Positions 10,186 to 22,844 of a stretch of 64,000 bases of DNA are shown here, piece by piece. Position 1 is the first letter of the stretch. Each line of letters starts with the position of its first letter. The notes beneath the pieces are model-generated. The model made no database searches. It saw only the letters and a list, made by a program, of their open reading frames with translations, and was not told the DNA's origin. Origin of the DNA: Kudoa neothunni. Lineage: Eukaryota; Cnidaria. Location: contig OZ199840.1 of assembly GCA_964304625.1 (NCBI GenBank), forward strand, positions 7,316,001 through 7,380,000. Direction: 5' to 3'. The position numbers and the translations under genes were made by a program.

Positions 10186-12166
10186 CAGTCGTGCTTCGGT
10201 ATTGCGTAGTAGCCCAATATCTCTTGTATTTGTTCTATTTTAGTTAAAATGGAAAATATATTAGATATATTAATGCTAATATTATAAAATTATCGTGAAG
10301 AAAAAACTTTTTAAATAAAAGAAAGCGTATATTATTCAATATTGCGAAGTGATTTTGCATTGCGTAGTAAATTCAAAGTCCGGATTGCGCGTTTGATTCG
10401 ATAGTGCGCAGTAAAATTGACAATGTCGAGAGTGCAGCGAGATATTGATGAGAAGAATAAAATTATTAGTTACTGTAATTCAATTAAATCAATTAAAAGT
10501 GCAAAAAAATGACTGTAATGAAATTCGGACTAAGTATTCGAATGTTTTTACTTTATATTAATAATAACGATAATTTTTGTTAAGAATATTCAACTCTCAG
10601 TAGAATTCTCTCAATGGAACAAAAAATTACTGATTCCAATATTTCTAACAAGAGAAAGCGGTTTTCTAATGGTAAACATGAAGATATCGATACCGAAGTT
10701 TATAATTGGATCGTAAATGCCCGAAATAATAAAAAACAAATTTCTGGCGAAATTATAATAGCAAAAGCATTGTCAATCGCCAAAGAAAAGAATATCGACA
10801 ATTTTAATGCAAGTAGAGGATGACTGGCTTGCTTTAAAAATAGATTTGGACTTCGTTCCGTAAGACTTCACGGGGAAGCATCTAGTGCTGATTCTTCTTC
10901 AATATACGCTTGGAAATTTGAGAATAAAGATATTCTGCAAAGTTACGATCCAAAAAATATTATTAATGTTGATCAGACTGCGCTTTTTTACCAACAAATT
11001 AATAAGCGAACTTACGTATTAAAAGCAGAACAAGATGTCCGAGGATCTAAAGTGTCCAAGAAGCGTGTTACGGTTTTAGTATCTGCGGCCTTAGATGGTT
11101 CAAAATTACCATTGTTTGTAATTGGTAAATATCAGAAGCCTCGTTGTTTTAAAAATATATCCCATCTACCAATTGAATATTTTTCACAGAAAAACTCACG
11201 GATGAACGCCTCTATCTTTTTTCAAATTATGAAAAAATTTATCAATATGTTTGAAAAAGAGAATAGAAAAGTTTTAATCTTATTAGACCAATGCCCCTCC
11301 CACCCTAAAGACATGGAGGGTCTAGAAAATATTAAATTTTTATTTTTGCCGAAGAATACTACATCAATATTATACAGCCTTGCGATTTAGGAATAAATAA
11401 CTCATTAAAAAGCAATTATAAAAAAATTCTCCATTCCATTAGTGTATTGGATGATAATGAATTAATATTGAAAAACTATACTTTATTCGACTGTTTAAAA
11501 ACGTTAAAAAATGCTTGGAATAATGTTTCGAAGGAAACAATAATTAATTGTTTTAAAAAGTCAGGTGTTTTTGATGAAGGTAATTTTTAATTAAAATTAT
11601 AAATATATGTTTGATAGCATCAACAACTATTCAAGAATATGATAACATTAATGAAGGTATTTTATCAAAAATTATTTTTCTAAAATTAACTAGACTCATT
11701 TGATGATGTATCATCTTCTGAAATTAACGAAAAAGTTCACGATGAAGCAAACTCCTCTCCCGTCACTAATAACGACATAGATGATATATCTGATAACGAA
11801 AAGGATGAAACAGACAAAGCCATAAAAAAGGTCCCTACAAAGAAAATTAGAGAAGCAATACAAACTTTGAGGGAAACTTTTATCGCGGAAGAACCAGAAG
11901 GTTTATTCTACCTACACCCTGTAATGGACCGACTGATCTCAATACTAAAAAAAAGAGAACTCCAAACTACCATAACGGACTTTTTTCACAAAAAATAAAA
12001 AGAAACCTCATTTAACAATTAACTTATATTTTCATTTCTGGATTCTATGTTTAAAAAAATAGGTTGAATAATAAAAATACAATCACTTCAGTGCGCATGC
12101 GCGAGCATCGGTATTGCGTAGTAAAATTGAATCCCCGATTTGCTTCGCAATATCGAGGTTTGACTG
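10186..12166 (+). mobile_element. pogo/Tigger DNA transposon nested in piggyBac
   Basis: A 1981-bp element with imperfect terminal inverted repeats: left CAGTCGTGCTTCGGTATTGCG, right CTTCGCAATATCGAGGTTTGACTG. TA lies on both sides (10184-10185 and 12167-12168), as for pogo. It carries a DDE_1 transposase on the plus strand. Removing the element and one TA restores an unbroken piggyBac frame (NIS-I-YLGTEYFD), so it jumped into piggyBac after piggyBac had inserted, with no other flank damage. tattgcgtagtaaaattga-like repeats occur near both ends. Confidence 0.85.
10614..11998 (+). pseudogene. pogo/Tigger transposase with two micro-introns, lightly damaged
   Basis: The N-terminus has a CENP-B/Tc5-type DNA-binding region (EVYNWIVNARNNKKQISGE, then LACFKNRFGLR). 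The DDE_1 core shows NVDQTALFYQ (first Asp), VLILLDQCPSH (second Asp) and FLPKNTTS followed by QPCDLGIN (third Asp). The C-terminus ends TTITDFFHKK, the usual Tigger tail. There are two lesions: a TGA in place of the conserved Trp at about 10821, and a 2-bp TA expansion near 11370 that shifts the frame before QPCDLG. Two introns of 38 bp (11580-11617) and 37 bp (11657-11693), both GT-AG and phase 1, must be removed to read FDE-ASTTIQEYDNINE-DSFDDVSSSE. Their size matches the host introns. Confidence 0.75.
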
Positions 12167-12740
12167 TAGATACTAATGTTCATGATATGGTTAGAGACAG
12201 GGTAAATCAATGAAGAAATCTGCAGACCATATTTCTCCGGTTCCATTGCCATATACAGCCTAAATTGTGTATCTTTATCAAAGTAACACAAATTTTTCAT
12301 TTATCGTAACATCTTGGTTCAGAGTAAAACATAAATATCTGTGCAATATATTTATTCACTTACCCCATATCTTACATATGGGAAAAATTTTTACTCGTTT
12401 CCTTCCGCCGAATGCTTGTTTCAAAATAAAAAAGGTAATTTGAATTAATGAAGTGATAAAAGGTCTCCCCTATATTTTATTTCTTTCATTGGCATTGATA
12501 TGTTCACATAAAGGCTCTCGCCAACCCTTAGGCGTTCCTATCAATATAAGAAGACCTAAATAACCTTTGAATTCAATGCCATCCATATCCATACTAAACC
12601 CTTTCGTCTTTGAAATTCGTTTGGAATATGTGTTGATGCACTTTATGATTGTGAAATTTAATTTTATTTCGTTAAATTTTGAATATTCAATGAAAATATC
12701 AAATATACGCCGATACATTCTGTAGAAGATGCTGACATTC

Positions 12741-14560
12741 TATTAGTATCAATGTTAGCCAGCAGTTTCATTTGTATTGAAATGATGGAAAATGTTTACA
12801 ATTTTTCTTTTTTTTTCAATTTAACATCTCGGCTTATTTGGGTTTTAGGGAATTAAAACTTGTTAGGATAGATTTTCCGTGGATGCGACAGATGACCCTC
12901 ATCAAATCTCTCACAATTTTTTGTACGTAGTACATGGAAGATTAAAAATCGATTCAAAGAATTTAATTATTATGTTAAAACAAGAAATATCACGTTAATC
13001 CTATAAATTCATGTTAAACAATATTATATTCCGAGTCAATCATGAGTGGATCAACCGCGGTTAAGATTTAGGCACGCCATGTCTTGCAGAATTTAATATT
13101 TGTGTAAAAATCATCGTTTAAAGAAAAAATTTATTCCAAAGATACATATTTCTGTTCTTTTTTATTTGTCAAATCATTAAATTCTGGAGCAACGAGGTAA
13201 TGCTTTTCTATACGATGCATTGGAATAACGAATTTTATGCAAAAATATTTGTCTATTTCGTTGATAGACTATCAAATTTATATACATATTTAGGAAAATT
13301 AGAAGTATTTCCTTTATTCTACATCTTGTGGCCTATTAATATTCTCGCACAACAGTTCCTGAAATTTTTGCAGTCTTTCGTATATCACACATTATCCTAC
13401 GATAAAACTTTAATTGTAATAAAAAAATTTCATGTTTATAAATGATAAATACTTATTAGTTTAAAAATTTTGTCTATGTATGTATTTTTCATAATAAAAA
13501 ATATTATACAATGTCTGCACAAATTGGTTCCGAATTTATTTGATAAATTGTAATTATCATCGTAATTTTATTTCAATCTATCAAAAGTTTGCGCAAAAAA
13601 TCCTTAAAAATAATAATAGTAATTATAATGCATTATTATTTGTTAAAATAAAATATGGAAGATGTTTATTCATATTAAACTAACAAGTATATCATAAATT
13701 TGTTTTTCATCGATTCGGCTATTTATAAAAAGTGTTGACTACATTAATTACTGATATATATATATATATATATACATGTCAAACAATAATTCTTCATAAC
13801 GAATCAGATGACTTTGTTAGGTGAGGAATGATGTATTAACTTTGTTAATTTATTGTTATGTTGTCTATTACAATAATCCAATTGGAAGTTACCATAGTAA
13901 AAAAATTAAATTCATACAAATTAAGTAAGTAAGAAAGAAAAAATCACTTGCTTGCGAAGAATTTCATTAATTCGTATTTTAATTTCAGTTATAACCTATA
14001 AGGGACAACAAAAGTTGAAACATTTTGCGAACTATGGTTTTCGTAAAAATTTCCCGCAGATAGCCATGGAAATTTAATATTAAAAGGAACTTGAGCGTTG
14101 TTTTTAAAATCATTTAAATATTTTTAAAAACTTCTTTATTATACTCTCGCTTCAGACTGTTTGATTTATAATAATATATGACAAAAGATAACTTCATAAA
14201 AGCCATATTTTAATCACTTATTGTTTTTAAAATTAATGCTTATTATTAAAATAAACACACATTAATGAATAACACTTTTGCCGGATAAAAATTTTGATTA
14301 AAATTTGAAAAAATTAACGCAGCCAAAATAAATCGTGACAGGCTGCGCTGACAGCTAATTATCATGAGCAAAATCGGCCGATTTTCAAATTTAAAACATT
14401 CATTACCGCTTTTAACAGTTAGGAACTTCGGAAAACTTCCAAAGTATTAAACCATAAAAAAGATGATTAAATATGATTTTTTATTCAAACTAGTGGTTCT
14501 TTTATATCAAGGAGAGATGAAGTTAAATTTTGCCAAAAATACGCTGGAACACTTCGCATT
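12741..14560. other. Gene-free stretch with (TA)n
   Basis: AT-rich DNA with a (TA)n microsatellite at about 13754-13774. The open frame at 13200-13445 has no recognisable family motif and was not called. Confidence 0.45.
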
Positions 14561-15095
14561 ATGGGTTCACATAAGGACTGGAAAGAATGTGAATCTCTTA
14601 AAGAGCTTCAAGCGCCAAGTGACTATCGTGTTTTGGCTTACGACCAAAACAGTTTCCATATCAAAAACATGAAACATTATGGGCCTATTTTCATTATGAA
14701 ATCACAAATTATGCGTTGGCACGTAAATGCTCGAATAGAAAGCTCTTTATAAATCTAAAAAACGAGAATTAATCATTTATCTAGTTGGAAGGCTCTCATG
14801 AAGTGACACCAGAATCGTTAGCAATTCTGGAGCTGATCGATGAAAAACCACAGCTTTTAATTGTCGGTACTGGTAGAAAGAACAAGGATCTTAGCGAGGA
14901 AACAGTTAAATACATAAAAGAAAAGCTTAAAATTAAATTCTTAAGTTGTTCAACTGTATATTTTCTTTTCACGTGATTTAAACTCGTATACAAATGTTAA
15001 ATCACATTTAGAGAAAAGCTATTTCGACCTACAATATTACGCTGATTGATGGTGTCACTGTTTTTGCCGCATTTCTTTGTCCACTTATGGATTGA
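14561..15095 (+). CDS. NDUFAF3: NDUFAF3-like mitochondrial complex I assembly factor
   Basis: NDUFAF3 (DUF498/Mth938 fold) works with NDUFAF4 in building respiratory complex I. Three exons join as ...YGPIFIMKSQIMRWH | LEGSHEVTPESLAILELI..KPQLLIVGTGRKN | RKAISTYNITLIDGVTVFAAF. These match the family's GPxxLLPxxVxqW, EIVVVGTGd and acAtFNfL-type segments. The first intron (GTAAAT to TCTAG) begins after RWH, the second after FLSCST. The start is uncertain: the open frame extends upstream of the ATG at 14561 to about 14480, so an upstream exon with a targeting peptide may exist. A protein for complex I implies aerobic mitochondria in this organism. Confidence 0.75.
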
Positions 15096-16950
15096 TTGTC
15101 TGTAGTTGATCTTATTTTTTTAACTGTGTATGATGTATGTATTTTTGTATACGCATATAAAAATCGATGTTTTCGTTTAAATTGATCTATTTTGCAAATG
15201 TGCGAATATGTCTTATGCTATCATTGCAGCAAATAATTTTTCAATAAATTGTTGTAATTCAAATCTTATTTTATGATAAATATTTTTACTAAATATCTAG
15301 TTATTTATCAAAATGTACTGATTTCTTTATTCTATTAAGTTTCAACTCCGCATTACCTAATTTTAAAATTTCCTCTAAATAATATCCATACATACTCAAA
15401 TATCATAGTCATGTAAGATATAGAAGAGCATACATCAACGGTGATAAAGTCAGGTATATAAGTCAAATTTGTAAATAATATTTTGACCGAATGAAGCTTT
15501 CTAACTCTGGTGGTAAAAATATTCGTTCAAATTCATATCTACTTAATTTCACGTTTTTATCTAAATTCCAATTAGTTTCATTTTCTATGAAATATCGTCT
15601 CTTTCTATTTTAAAATCATTTTTAAAAACAGAATCAGTATATACAAATAATGGAAAAAATTAATCAGCCATATTGGTGTATATACGACACAAGAGTTATA
15701 TTTAATGAGTTAATTTAAGATTAATTCAAGTATCTTTAGCATATAAAGTAGAAAAATATTTTAATTCACATCCACTATACTTCTAGTGAAGAAAATGTGG
15801 TTTAATACATAATCACGCAGACAATCAGTAATTTTGTCGCAATATCAATGATACCCTGCTAAAAGTGCCTTCATTTCGATCATTCTTAAAAGTTTATTTA
15901 CAGAAACAAATGAATACTTTCAGGTTACACTTATGCAAAAATAAAATCTTATATTAACTAGAAATCGCATTCCAACTATTAATCCATAGAAATTAGTTTT
16001 CTTTCCCAAAATCTCTAGCTCCGCTGATTATTTTGAGTAGAACACGTTTTCAATTACTAGTAAACTCAAATTAAGAACTCACTTTCTTAATATATTCCAC
16101 AACTGCTAAAATAATATTAGATTTTTTAGCGATAATACGCATACTATTCCCTCCTGCCATAAGTGGCAGCAGTCCGACGACCTAAATTATATTTTTACCT
16201 CGAATTATTGATCTCTCATAATTAAATTTAAAATAAATATAAATTTTTGTTCCAGCTGTTCTATACTTTCTAGGATGGTTTATTTTAAGATTTTTGTATA
16301 TCTTCATAAACGTAATGTTGCACTCACAAATGCATAATGAAAATAAATACAACATCAAAAATGCTAAATAATTATATTATAGAATCAAAAAGCTCGTTAA
16401 TTTTTCTTTTATCTGCATTATCAACATCAAGAGAAAATAATTCATACGAAAGTCGAGCAGACAGCTCTCACATGTGCGCATGTCCATTAATAAATCTTTG
16501 GATAGTACAGCCAAAAATTAATAAGAATTGTTGATTATTTAATGTTACCTGTATGCATAACATAATAAATAAATTTTATTGAACAACTATTATCGAAATC
16601 TAAGTTTCTCAAGCAATCATTCATTTATCAATCATTTGTGCAAACTTTTCCCAAGCAGCTTCTTATAATATAAATTAGTCAAAATTTTTTATTGACACCT
16701 AAAAATTAATTTTTGAGTCTAGGCAAAAGAAATTTAACTCATACACTAAAGATGATTGGTTAACATAGGATTAGCTACAATTTTCTACACAAAATAGTTT
16801 AGACATTACAAAATTATATTTTGAACATTTATGTTAACTTAGAGGCGAATTGTAAAAAAGATAATGTTAAATAATTAATGGTAACAACATTCTATTGAAT
16901 TAAAATAGTAGCCTGCCTACCGAACTCAATAATAAAGCCTGTTAGCTGTC
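15096..16950. other. Mostly gene-free stretch; one possible exon
   Basis: AT-rich sequence. On the minus strand, about 16090-16187 could be an exon (VVGLLPLMAGGNSMRIIAKK, ending before GTGAG) with a good acceptor, but it was not assigned to any family and flanking exons were not found. Nothing else is supported. Confidence 0.35.
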
Positions 16951-17000
16951 AACGCGCACGCAGCACGTGGTAACATCTGTGAGTTTCAGCCGTGCGCAGC
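16951..17000 (+). promoter_or_regulatory. GCGC motifs in the NOP58 promoter
   Basis: aacgcgcacg (16951-16960) and cgtgcgcagc (16991-17000) lie within 65 bp upstream of the NOP58 ATG, in the recurrent motif class. Confidence 0.45.
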
Positions 17001-17013
17001 TAGCTTCTTCCCA

Positions 17014-19226
17014 ATGCATGTCTTGTTTGAGTCACCAGCTGGGTACGCCCTCTTCCAGGTATTACACATCAATCACCAACAATAAACATTAAATTTCTAG
17101 GTGTTGGATGACGACAAAATCCGACAAGTTGAATCTATATATCAGCAGTTCTCCAATGCCGATAAAGCTAGAAATTTGTAACATTGCCGCCACGTAACTC
17201 TCTGAATATTGTGGTAAATATAGGTTGCAAGTGAAAAAATTCAGCAAGTTTGGGGATACAGTTGAAGCCTTGACATGTATTATTTAATGTTATATGGAAT
17301 ATATTGATCCCCCTTTGTAGCATTAACATCATTGAACGAAGGAAAACTACCGAAAAAATTAAAATCACTACTAAACAAGCAATTTGTGAAAGCTGGTATC
17401 TCTGATAGTTTGGCTGTTGGTGACACTAAACTCGGAACTTTGATCAAAGTTTGTCTCTCAATATTGCCATATACTTATTATCAATGATCTGTATTTTGTA
17501 GGAAAAATTCAACATTAATTGCTGCACAGATAGTAATGTTGTTGAATTGATCAGAGGCATTAGAAGCCAATTTAGCAATCTTGTTCCAGGTACAATTTTA
17601 TAGTGTTCAACTGATTTACTATTGTCTACTAGATGTATCCGACAACGATTTACACAAAATGTCCCTTGGATTAGCTCACAGGTTCTATTTTTTCGCATCG
17701 ACTTTATTCCTTATTAAACAAATAAATAAATAATAAATGTATGATTATAGTTTATCACGCTATAAGATGAAATTCAGTGCCGATAAATTGGATACCATGA
17801 TTGTTCAGGCTGTGTCCCTGCTTGATGATATCGACAAGGAGTTGAACAATTATATGATGCGTTGTAAAGAGTGGTACGGTTGGCATTTCCCCGAAATGAG
17901 TTCCATTGTTTCTGATGGTGTCGTCTACGCTAAAGTCATTCAAACTATGGGTAATAAGACAATACTTTGAATATTCGAGTTTATGTTTAATTTAGGTTAC
18001 AAATCTAATGCTCATGAGACCGACTTGTCGTCTGTTATCAACAATGAAGATACTATTAATGCACTTAAAGCTGCAGCAGAAGTTTCTATTGGTACCGAGG
18101 TGCCAACGATTTATTTTCTACCACATTCTAAAATCTACTCGAATTTGTAGATATCCGAATTCGATCTTATCAATATTAAAATGTTGTGCGACCAGGTATT
18201 ATTGTAACCTGAGTTTGGCGGATGTTAACTCGATGGCTAGATTGTAGAGATGTCCGAATATCGCACAGAGTTGTCCGACTATCTTATCAGCCGTATGAAC
18301 ATTGTTGCTCCGAATTTATCTGTGATTGTTGGAGAGGTTGTTGGTGCTAGACTTATTGCGCATGCAGGTAACATTGTCAAACATACTAAAAATGTTTGAG
18401 TTACGATTTTGCTGTTAGGTTCTGTGATCAATCTAGCCAAAAATCCATCATCTACAATTCAAATTCTAGGCGCTGAGAAAGCCCTTTTTAGGTAAATTGT
18501 ATTTAAATTAAGTTTATTGACTGATCTCGTCTAATAGAGCCCTAAAAGCTGGGAAAACTACACCTAAATATGGTTTGATTTATCACAGCTCAGTAGTTGC
18601 GCAAACCACTGCTCAATTCAAAGGACGAGTAATTTCTCACGTGGTTGAGTCTTGTTTTAATAATAAAATGGTTGTAAAGGCTTCTCGTTCTCTTGCTGCA
18701 AAAGCTGCTTTGGCTGTTCGATGTGATGCACTGTCTGACAACCAAAGTCGTCTTGAGTCTACTCTACGAAATCGTTCAATTATTGAAACTCGAATGAGAG
18801 CACTCGAATTGAACCAAGTTGCTCAACATACTTTGTGGCCAGTGTTTTTAGCTCATGTCGTTAGAATCGTCGCGTTACTGACACTGGAAAGTTCGCCCCG
18901 AAATTCGAAAAATCGCTGAAACCTTCGTAATCTCTTAGGTTTTTCAGCATAGTTTTTGTTCTTATTCATGTTTTAGGAATAAATCTTACAATCCAAAAGA
19001 TGATTTCAATTTTTCTAAAGAAAAATTTCAACCACAAAAAAGAAAGTTTGAAAATGTTGAGACTACTGAAATGGCCAGTGATGATGACGCTGACACATTT
19101 GAGCATTTCAAACAGGCTCAACATAATCATTCCCATTCGAATGAGGAACCCGTCAAAAAAATTGAGAAATTTGATGATAACACTATGGAAACTGTAGAAA
19201 AGAAAAAAAGGAAGAGTAATCGATAA
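17014..19226 (+). CDS. NOP58: NOP58 (NOP5) box C/D snoRNP core protein, multi-exon
   Basis: NOP58 is a core protein of box C/D snoRNPs that guide rRNA 2'-O-methylation in the nucleolus. The start [15 protein letters not shown] splices to [17 protein letters not shown], the family N-terminus. Next come [29 protein letters not shown] and [12 protein letters not shown], then the coiled-coil part [20 protein letters not shown] and LDKELNNY-type sequence. The Nop domain follows ([44 protein letters not shown]), then [14 protein letters not shown] and a charged tail ending KKKRKSNR. About ten introns of 40-60 bp are implied. The order and identity are close to the animal protein; the KKE/D tail is shorter than in vertebrates. 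Confidence 0.92.
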
Positions 19227-20576
19227 GGTTGTTGTGCGTTAACAACTAACACGTGATTTATTGCAGAGAAGAAGACGCACGATGATAGAGTGAACTAATA
19301 TAATGCCCGTTTAGATTTCAATTGTACTTGAATAATATAATATTATAGTGTTGTTAATAAGTGATTTTTATCTTGCTCTTAATTCCTCATAATAGTCGCG
19401 GTTAATCTTCTATATTATAACTTAAAATCAACAGTGTTTATTGATTGCTTTTTGGGAATTTGCGAGAAAATGTATATTTTTTGTGCAATATCCATCTAAT
19501 ATCGTGCGTGGGGTACATAAAATTAAGCACGGTGAACCACCGGTATCCGAGATGGTACCTTCCGCAGCTCATCGTGGTTAAATGAAACATGCTAAAAAGC
19601 TCTTGATTATATCAACATATTTTATTTTGTGTATTATTTAGCGATAAAATTGTATAATATCTGAAAAGACAACAAGAAACAATAAAGTATTAGCTAAAAC
19701 TATAATTCAAGGTGGCTGTCACGCGTTTTACTGTAATCAACGAAAATCCATTTTACTGACACTAGCGCATCTTATTTGACTGTCATTTAAATCAGAAGTT
19801 ATCGTCGAACTATACTATTTAATGAAATTTTTCTACTGCCTCGACTTATTATTACGTATAATTGTTCATCTATAACAAAATTGAACCTCATCAAAAGGGA
19901 AGTGGGTTGTAATAAAATTAACTCTCAGCTTCAATAGTTATGATTTTAGTGGAAACGGCGGTGTTGAAATTTATGTTGTGACTTCATAACATTGGTCCAA
20001 CTCAATCAGTTTATCATGGTCTTATATCTGCATTCATAGCTACAGTAGAGGAATAGATGTAGTTAATTTATATTTGATTTCATCTTTGATCCAAATTGGA
20101 ACCCATCAGTACACACACGCATCATTTTGTCGCATGCCATACCCATACAGGAAAGATTAATTTCTAAGACAGGTGAAAACAATTTTAAACCTATACAAAA
20201 ATTTATATAATTAATTTAAAAAAAATCAACTGTATAAAATAACATTGTAGGTATACATGCACCTAAAATTAGACGTAGTCAAGCTCTCAATAATCAGATG
20301 AAGCTGTAGTAGCATTGACACGTTAGCTTATGGATTCGGATGAAAGAAAGTGAAGTTAAATTATCATAATTGGCATAAACTTGTGATTTTAATATACACA
20401 AATTGTTATAACTTGAAAAATAATTGATTCTTAGTCGTAATCTATAGTTGAAAGGGAGGAATAATGCCAAAACTTACGAACTAAGATAACTAAAACATTA
20501 ATTTGTAAAAATTAAAAATTTTAAAGGAAAAAAAATAGTCATATGTTTATAAATTCAGCAGAAGATCCGATATTAA
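19227..20576. other. Gene-free stretch
   Basis: No coding or RNA gene was recognised. A slightly GC-richer patch near 19498-19580 (gtgcgtggggtacata onward) did not match a known RNA fold by eye. Confidence 0.45.
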
Positions 20577-22844
20577 CCCTCTGAGTCACACGAAAATTTT
20601 ACCCCTTCCAAGTAAAAATGGGGTAGAAATCTACCCCAGAATTTTTTTACTAAAATTGTTTGAAATATAAAGTTATATAATCTTGAATAGTTCTAATAAA
20701 TTCTATCGATTAGATTTCGATCAATTCAAGAAACATTGTTAGTAACCCCATTGTGCGCACGCATCGAATCGAAAGTACTTAATATTTTTCGCTGTACGCG
20801 CTTATCTTATCAAAAGTAAATTTATTTTTTTAACTTAAATATATTCTTATAACGCAAAAGATTTTTTATTGGTTTATTGCGAACTAATAAATGCAATATT
20901 TACACAAACATCAACAAATATAACGAGAAAATGGTGTTATTTCTTGAAACATGCCAAAAATGTTTTTTACAGCAAAAACCAGAGCAAACATCGCGTCTAT
21001 TGACAGTTTTTATATCGTCGTTTCTTCCGCACAATCGACACCTTCCACTATTTCGGTTGTTTTGCCTAATTACGCCTGTTCTTTGAATTCGTGGAGCATT
21101 ATTCACATGCTGGGAATTCTTAGAAATCAAGTGGAGAAATCATTTCTTCGGCCATTTTTTAACAAAATCCCTCCTCAGCAGATTCGTCGAATTAAATATT
21201 TCTTTGTAAATGCAAAAAGCATTGATCAACGAGATGTCTAACATGTTGAAAAATACAACAAATGGCCAACGTCTGGTGATCCTTTTTGCAGTCAAGGATG
21301 CCAACATTCTCGCGATGGTATCAACTCCACCCTTGACTCAGTTGTAATAAGTTATAACTTCTGGCTTATGTGGTGGTTCATCGGCTATGTTTGTACTTGA
21401 CGAAGAAGAACAGAGCATATAAACAGGCTTTTTTTTCTCTGCCAAATATCGCAATATCATCTTTTTGTTGTTAAAAGAAAAAAAGAGAAGAATTCACGAT
21501 GCTTGCTCTAGTGGGTCTCAAATAAGGTGGGATCTCTCGTTTATTAGATCGCACGGTTCCCACCATTGTAATTTTGTTTGGTCAACAATTCATCCGCCAA
21601 TTCTACAGACGTAAAAAAATTATCGCACACCAAATTTCGCCCCAAACCATGAAAGGGCTCTATCAAATGTAACACGATTTCTTTTCCTACATTTGTAGCT
21701 CTTACAGCTTCATCATTACATTTTCCAAGATATACACATATATTGGATACATACGTCGATAGAGGATCCACCAACAAGAAAAATTTTATCCCATACTTGG
21801 CGGGTTTCATGGGCATATATTGTTTGAATTTACAACGACCCCGAAAGGCAACAAGTTGCTCATCAATGCAAATATCCTCGTATGGACGGAAACTTGAAGC
21901 AAGTAAATCTATCCAAATTCCCCAAATCTCGCGTATATGACAAAATTTGTCCGCAGCCTTCCTTATTTCTCTTGTTTCTATGTTATCGAAATGAAGGGTA
22001 CGCATGATTTGACGGAATCTATTGAGAGAAAACAAATCACGGTATATTTTTCTACCCTCTTCAGGATTAAACAATTCTTTTAACGGCTCTTGGTTATCTT
22101 TGTGGACACCCATTAGCAACAAACAACCAATAAATGCGTCTAGTTCAATTTTGTCTAGTTGTATCCACTTATCACCATAAATGTGGGATCCAGATTGATT
22201 CGTGTATTTTATAATTATGTCATAAATTTGTTGATTGATGAAAATACGAAATGTATCGACCATCGAGTTGATATTTTGTTTTATGATGGGGGAAACGCCG
22301 AAACGATTATACAAGATATTTTCAGCTGGTGTTCGGGTAGATACTGGAGCTTCAATATCCCATAATGTCCCATTCTTGTCAATAAGACTGTCAATTGGAA
22401 GATTTATATCAAAATCGCACCTATCTGAGGATTCTTCATCTAAGAGGCCGTAATAATTATCCGATGAGTCGGAATCTGAGCAACTTTCACTGTTATCGCA
22501 CGAACTCATTGCGCACAAGAGTGTTCATAATAATGTTTCTTAAATTTATCAAAATCTAATCGATAGAATTTATTAAAACTATTCGAGATTATATAACTTT
22601 GTATTTCAAACAATTTTAGCAAAAAAAATCTGTGGTAGATTTCTACCCCATTTTTACTTGGAAAGTATTATTGAAATAAAATTTTTTATATTTAACTGAC
22701 ACACGTATTTATTCTTTATATTTATACTATAAAACAGGTTACAAGATTAGAATGAATTTTGAACATTGATCTTCTATTTATTAGGTAAAAAAATGACTCT
22801 GAACATCACGTGGGGTAGATTTCTACTCAATTTTACTTGGAGGG
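20577..22844 (-). mobile_element. piggyBac transposon, family 1, both ends present
   Basis: A 2268-bp element flanked by TTAA (20573-20576 and 22845-22848). The ends are CCCTCTGAGTC on the left and TACTTGGAGGG on the right, giving CCCT...AGGG inverted tips. Subterminal palindromes ggggtagaaatctacccc (left, near 20622) and a related ggggtagatttctac (right, near 22812) sit just inside. Another inverted copy with the adjoining tttttacttgg lies near 22635, between the transposase start and the right end. The single transposase gene is on the minus strand. The intact termini suggest a fairly recent insertion. Confidence 0.88.
20900..22518 (-). pseudogene. piggyBac transposase, frame-broken
   Basis: The first 324 codons are open: an acidic Ser-rich head, then WIQLDKIELDAFIGCLLLMG, CIDEQLVAFRGRCKF (first catalytic Asp), QYMPMKPAKYGIKFF and VCDNFFTSVELADELL (second Asp). 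The rest is in other frames: GTVRSNKREIPPYLRP follows after a frameshift near 21555, then KGGVDTIARMLAS (third Asp region) behind a stop near 21340, TRRWPFVVFFNMLDISLINA and a stop near 21140. The C-terminal cysteine-rich domain RCRLCGRNDD...DVCSGFCCKKHF is typical of piggyBac. About three lesions make it inactive, although the catalytic segments survive. Confidence 0.85.

Larger units (their letters stand above)
9500..12740 (-). pseudogene. Decayed piggyBac transposase, interrupted by a pogo element
   Basis: Several minus-strand pieces match piggyBac DDE transposases in order. 12470-12718 gives FKGYLGLLILIGTPKG (family FIGLLxLMG region). About 12180-12300 gives LYMAMEPEKYGLQI and NHIMNIS (family PxKPxKYGIK region). 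After the inserted pogo, YLGTEYFDSLRQGN continues the frame. 9788-10042 gives LTFLGTTRKNKKEIP (family GTxRxNKrEIP), and 9502-9780 gives SLVNAYTLYK (family iNAyilYk). The pieces are separated by frame changes and stops, and the first catalytic aspartate region is eroded, so this copy is dead. No convincing TTAA-flanked ends were found; the borders given are those of recognisable coding. Confidence 0.7.

Noticed and set aside
13200-13445. 81-codon open frame on the plus strand
   Set aside because: No family motif, strongly AT-driven composition, and no supporting neighbouring exons.
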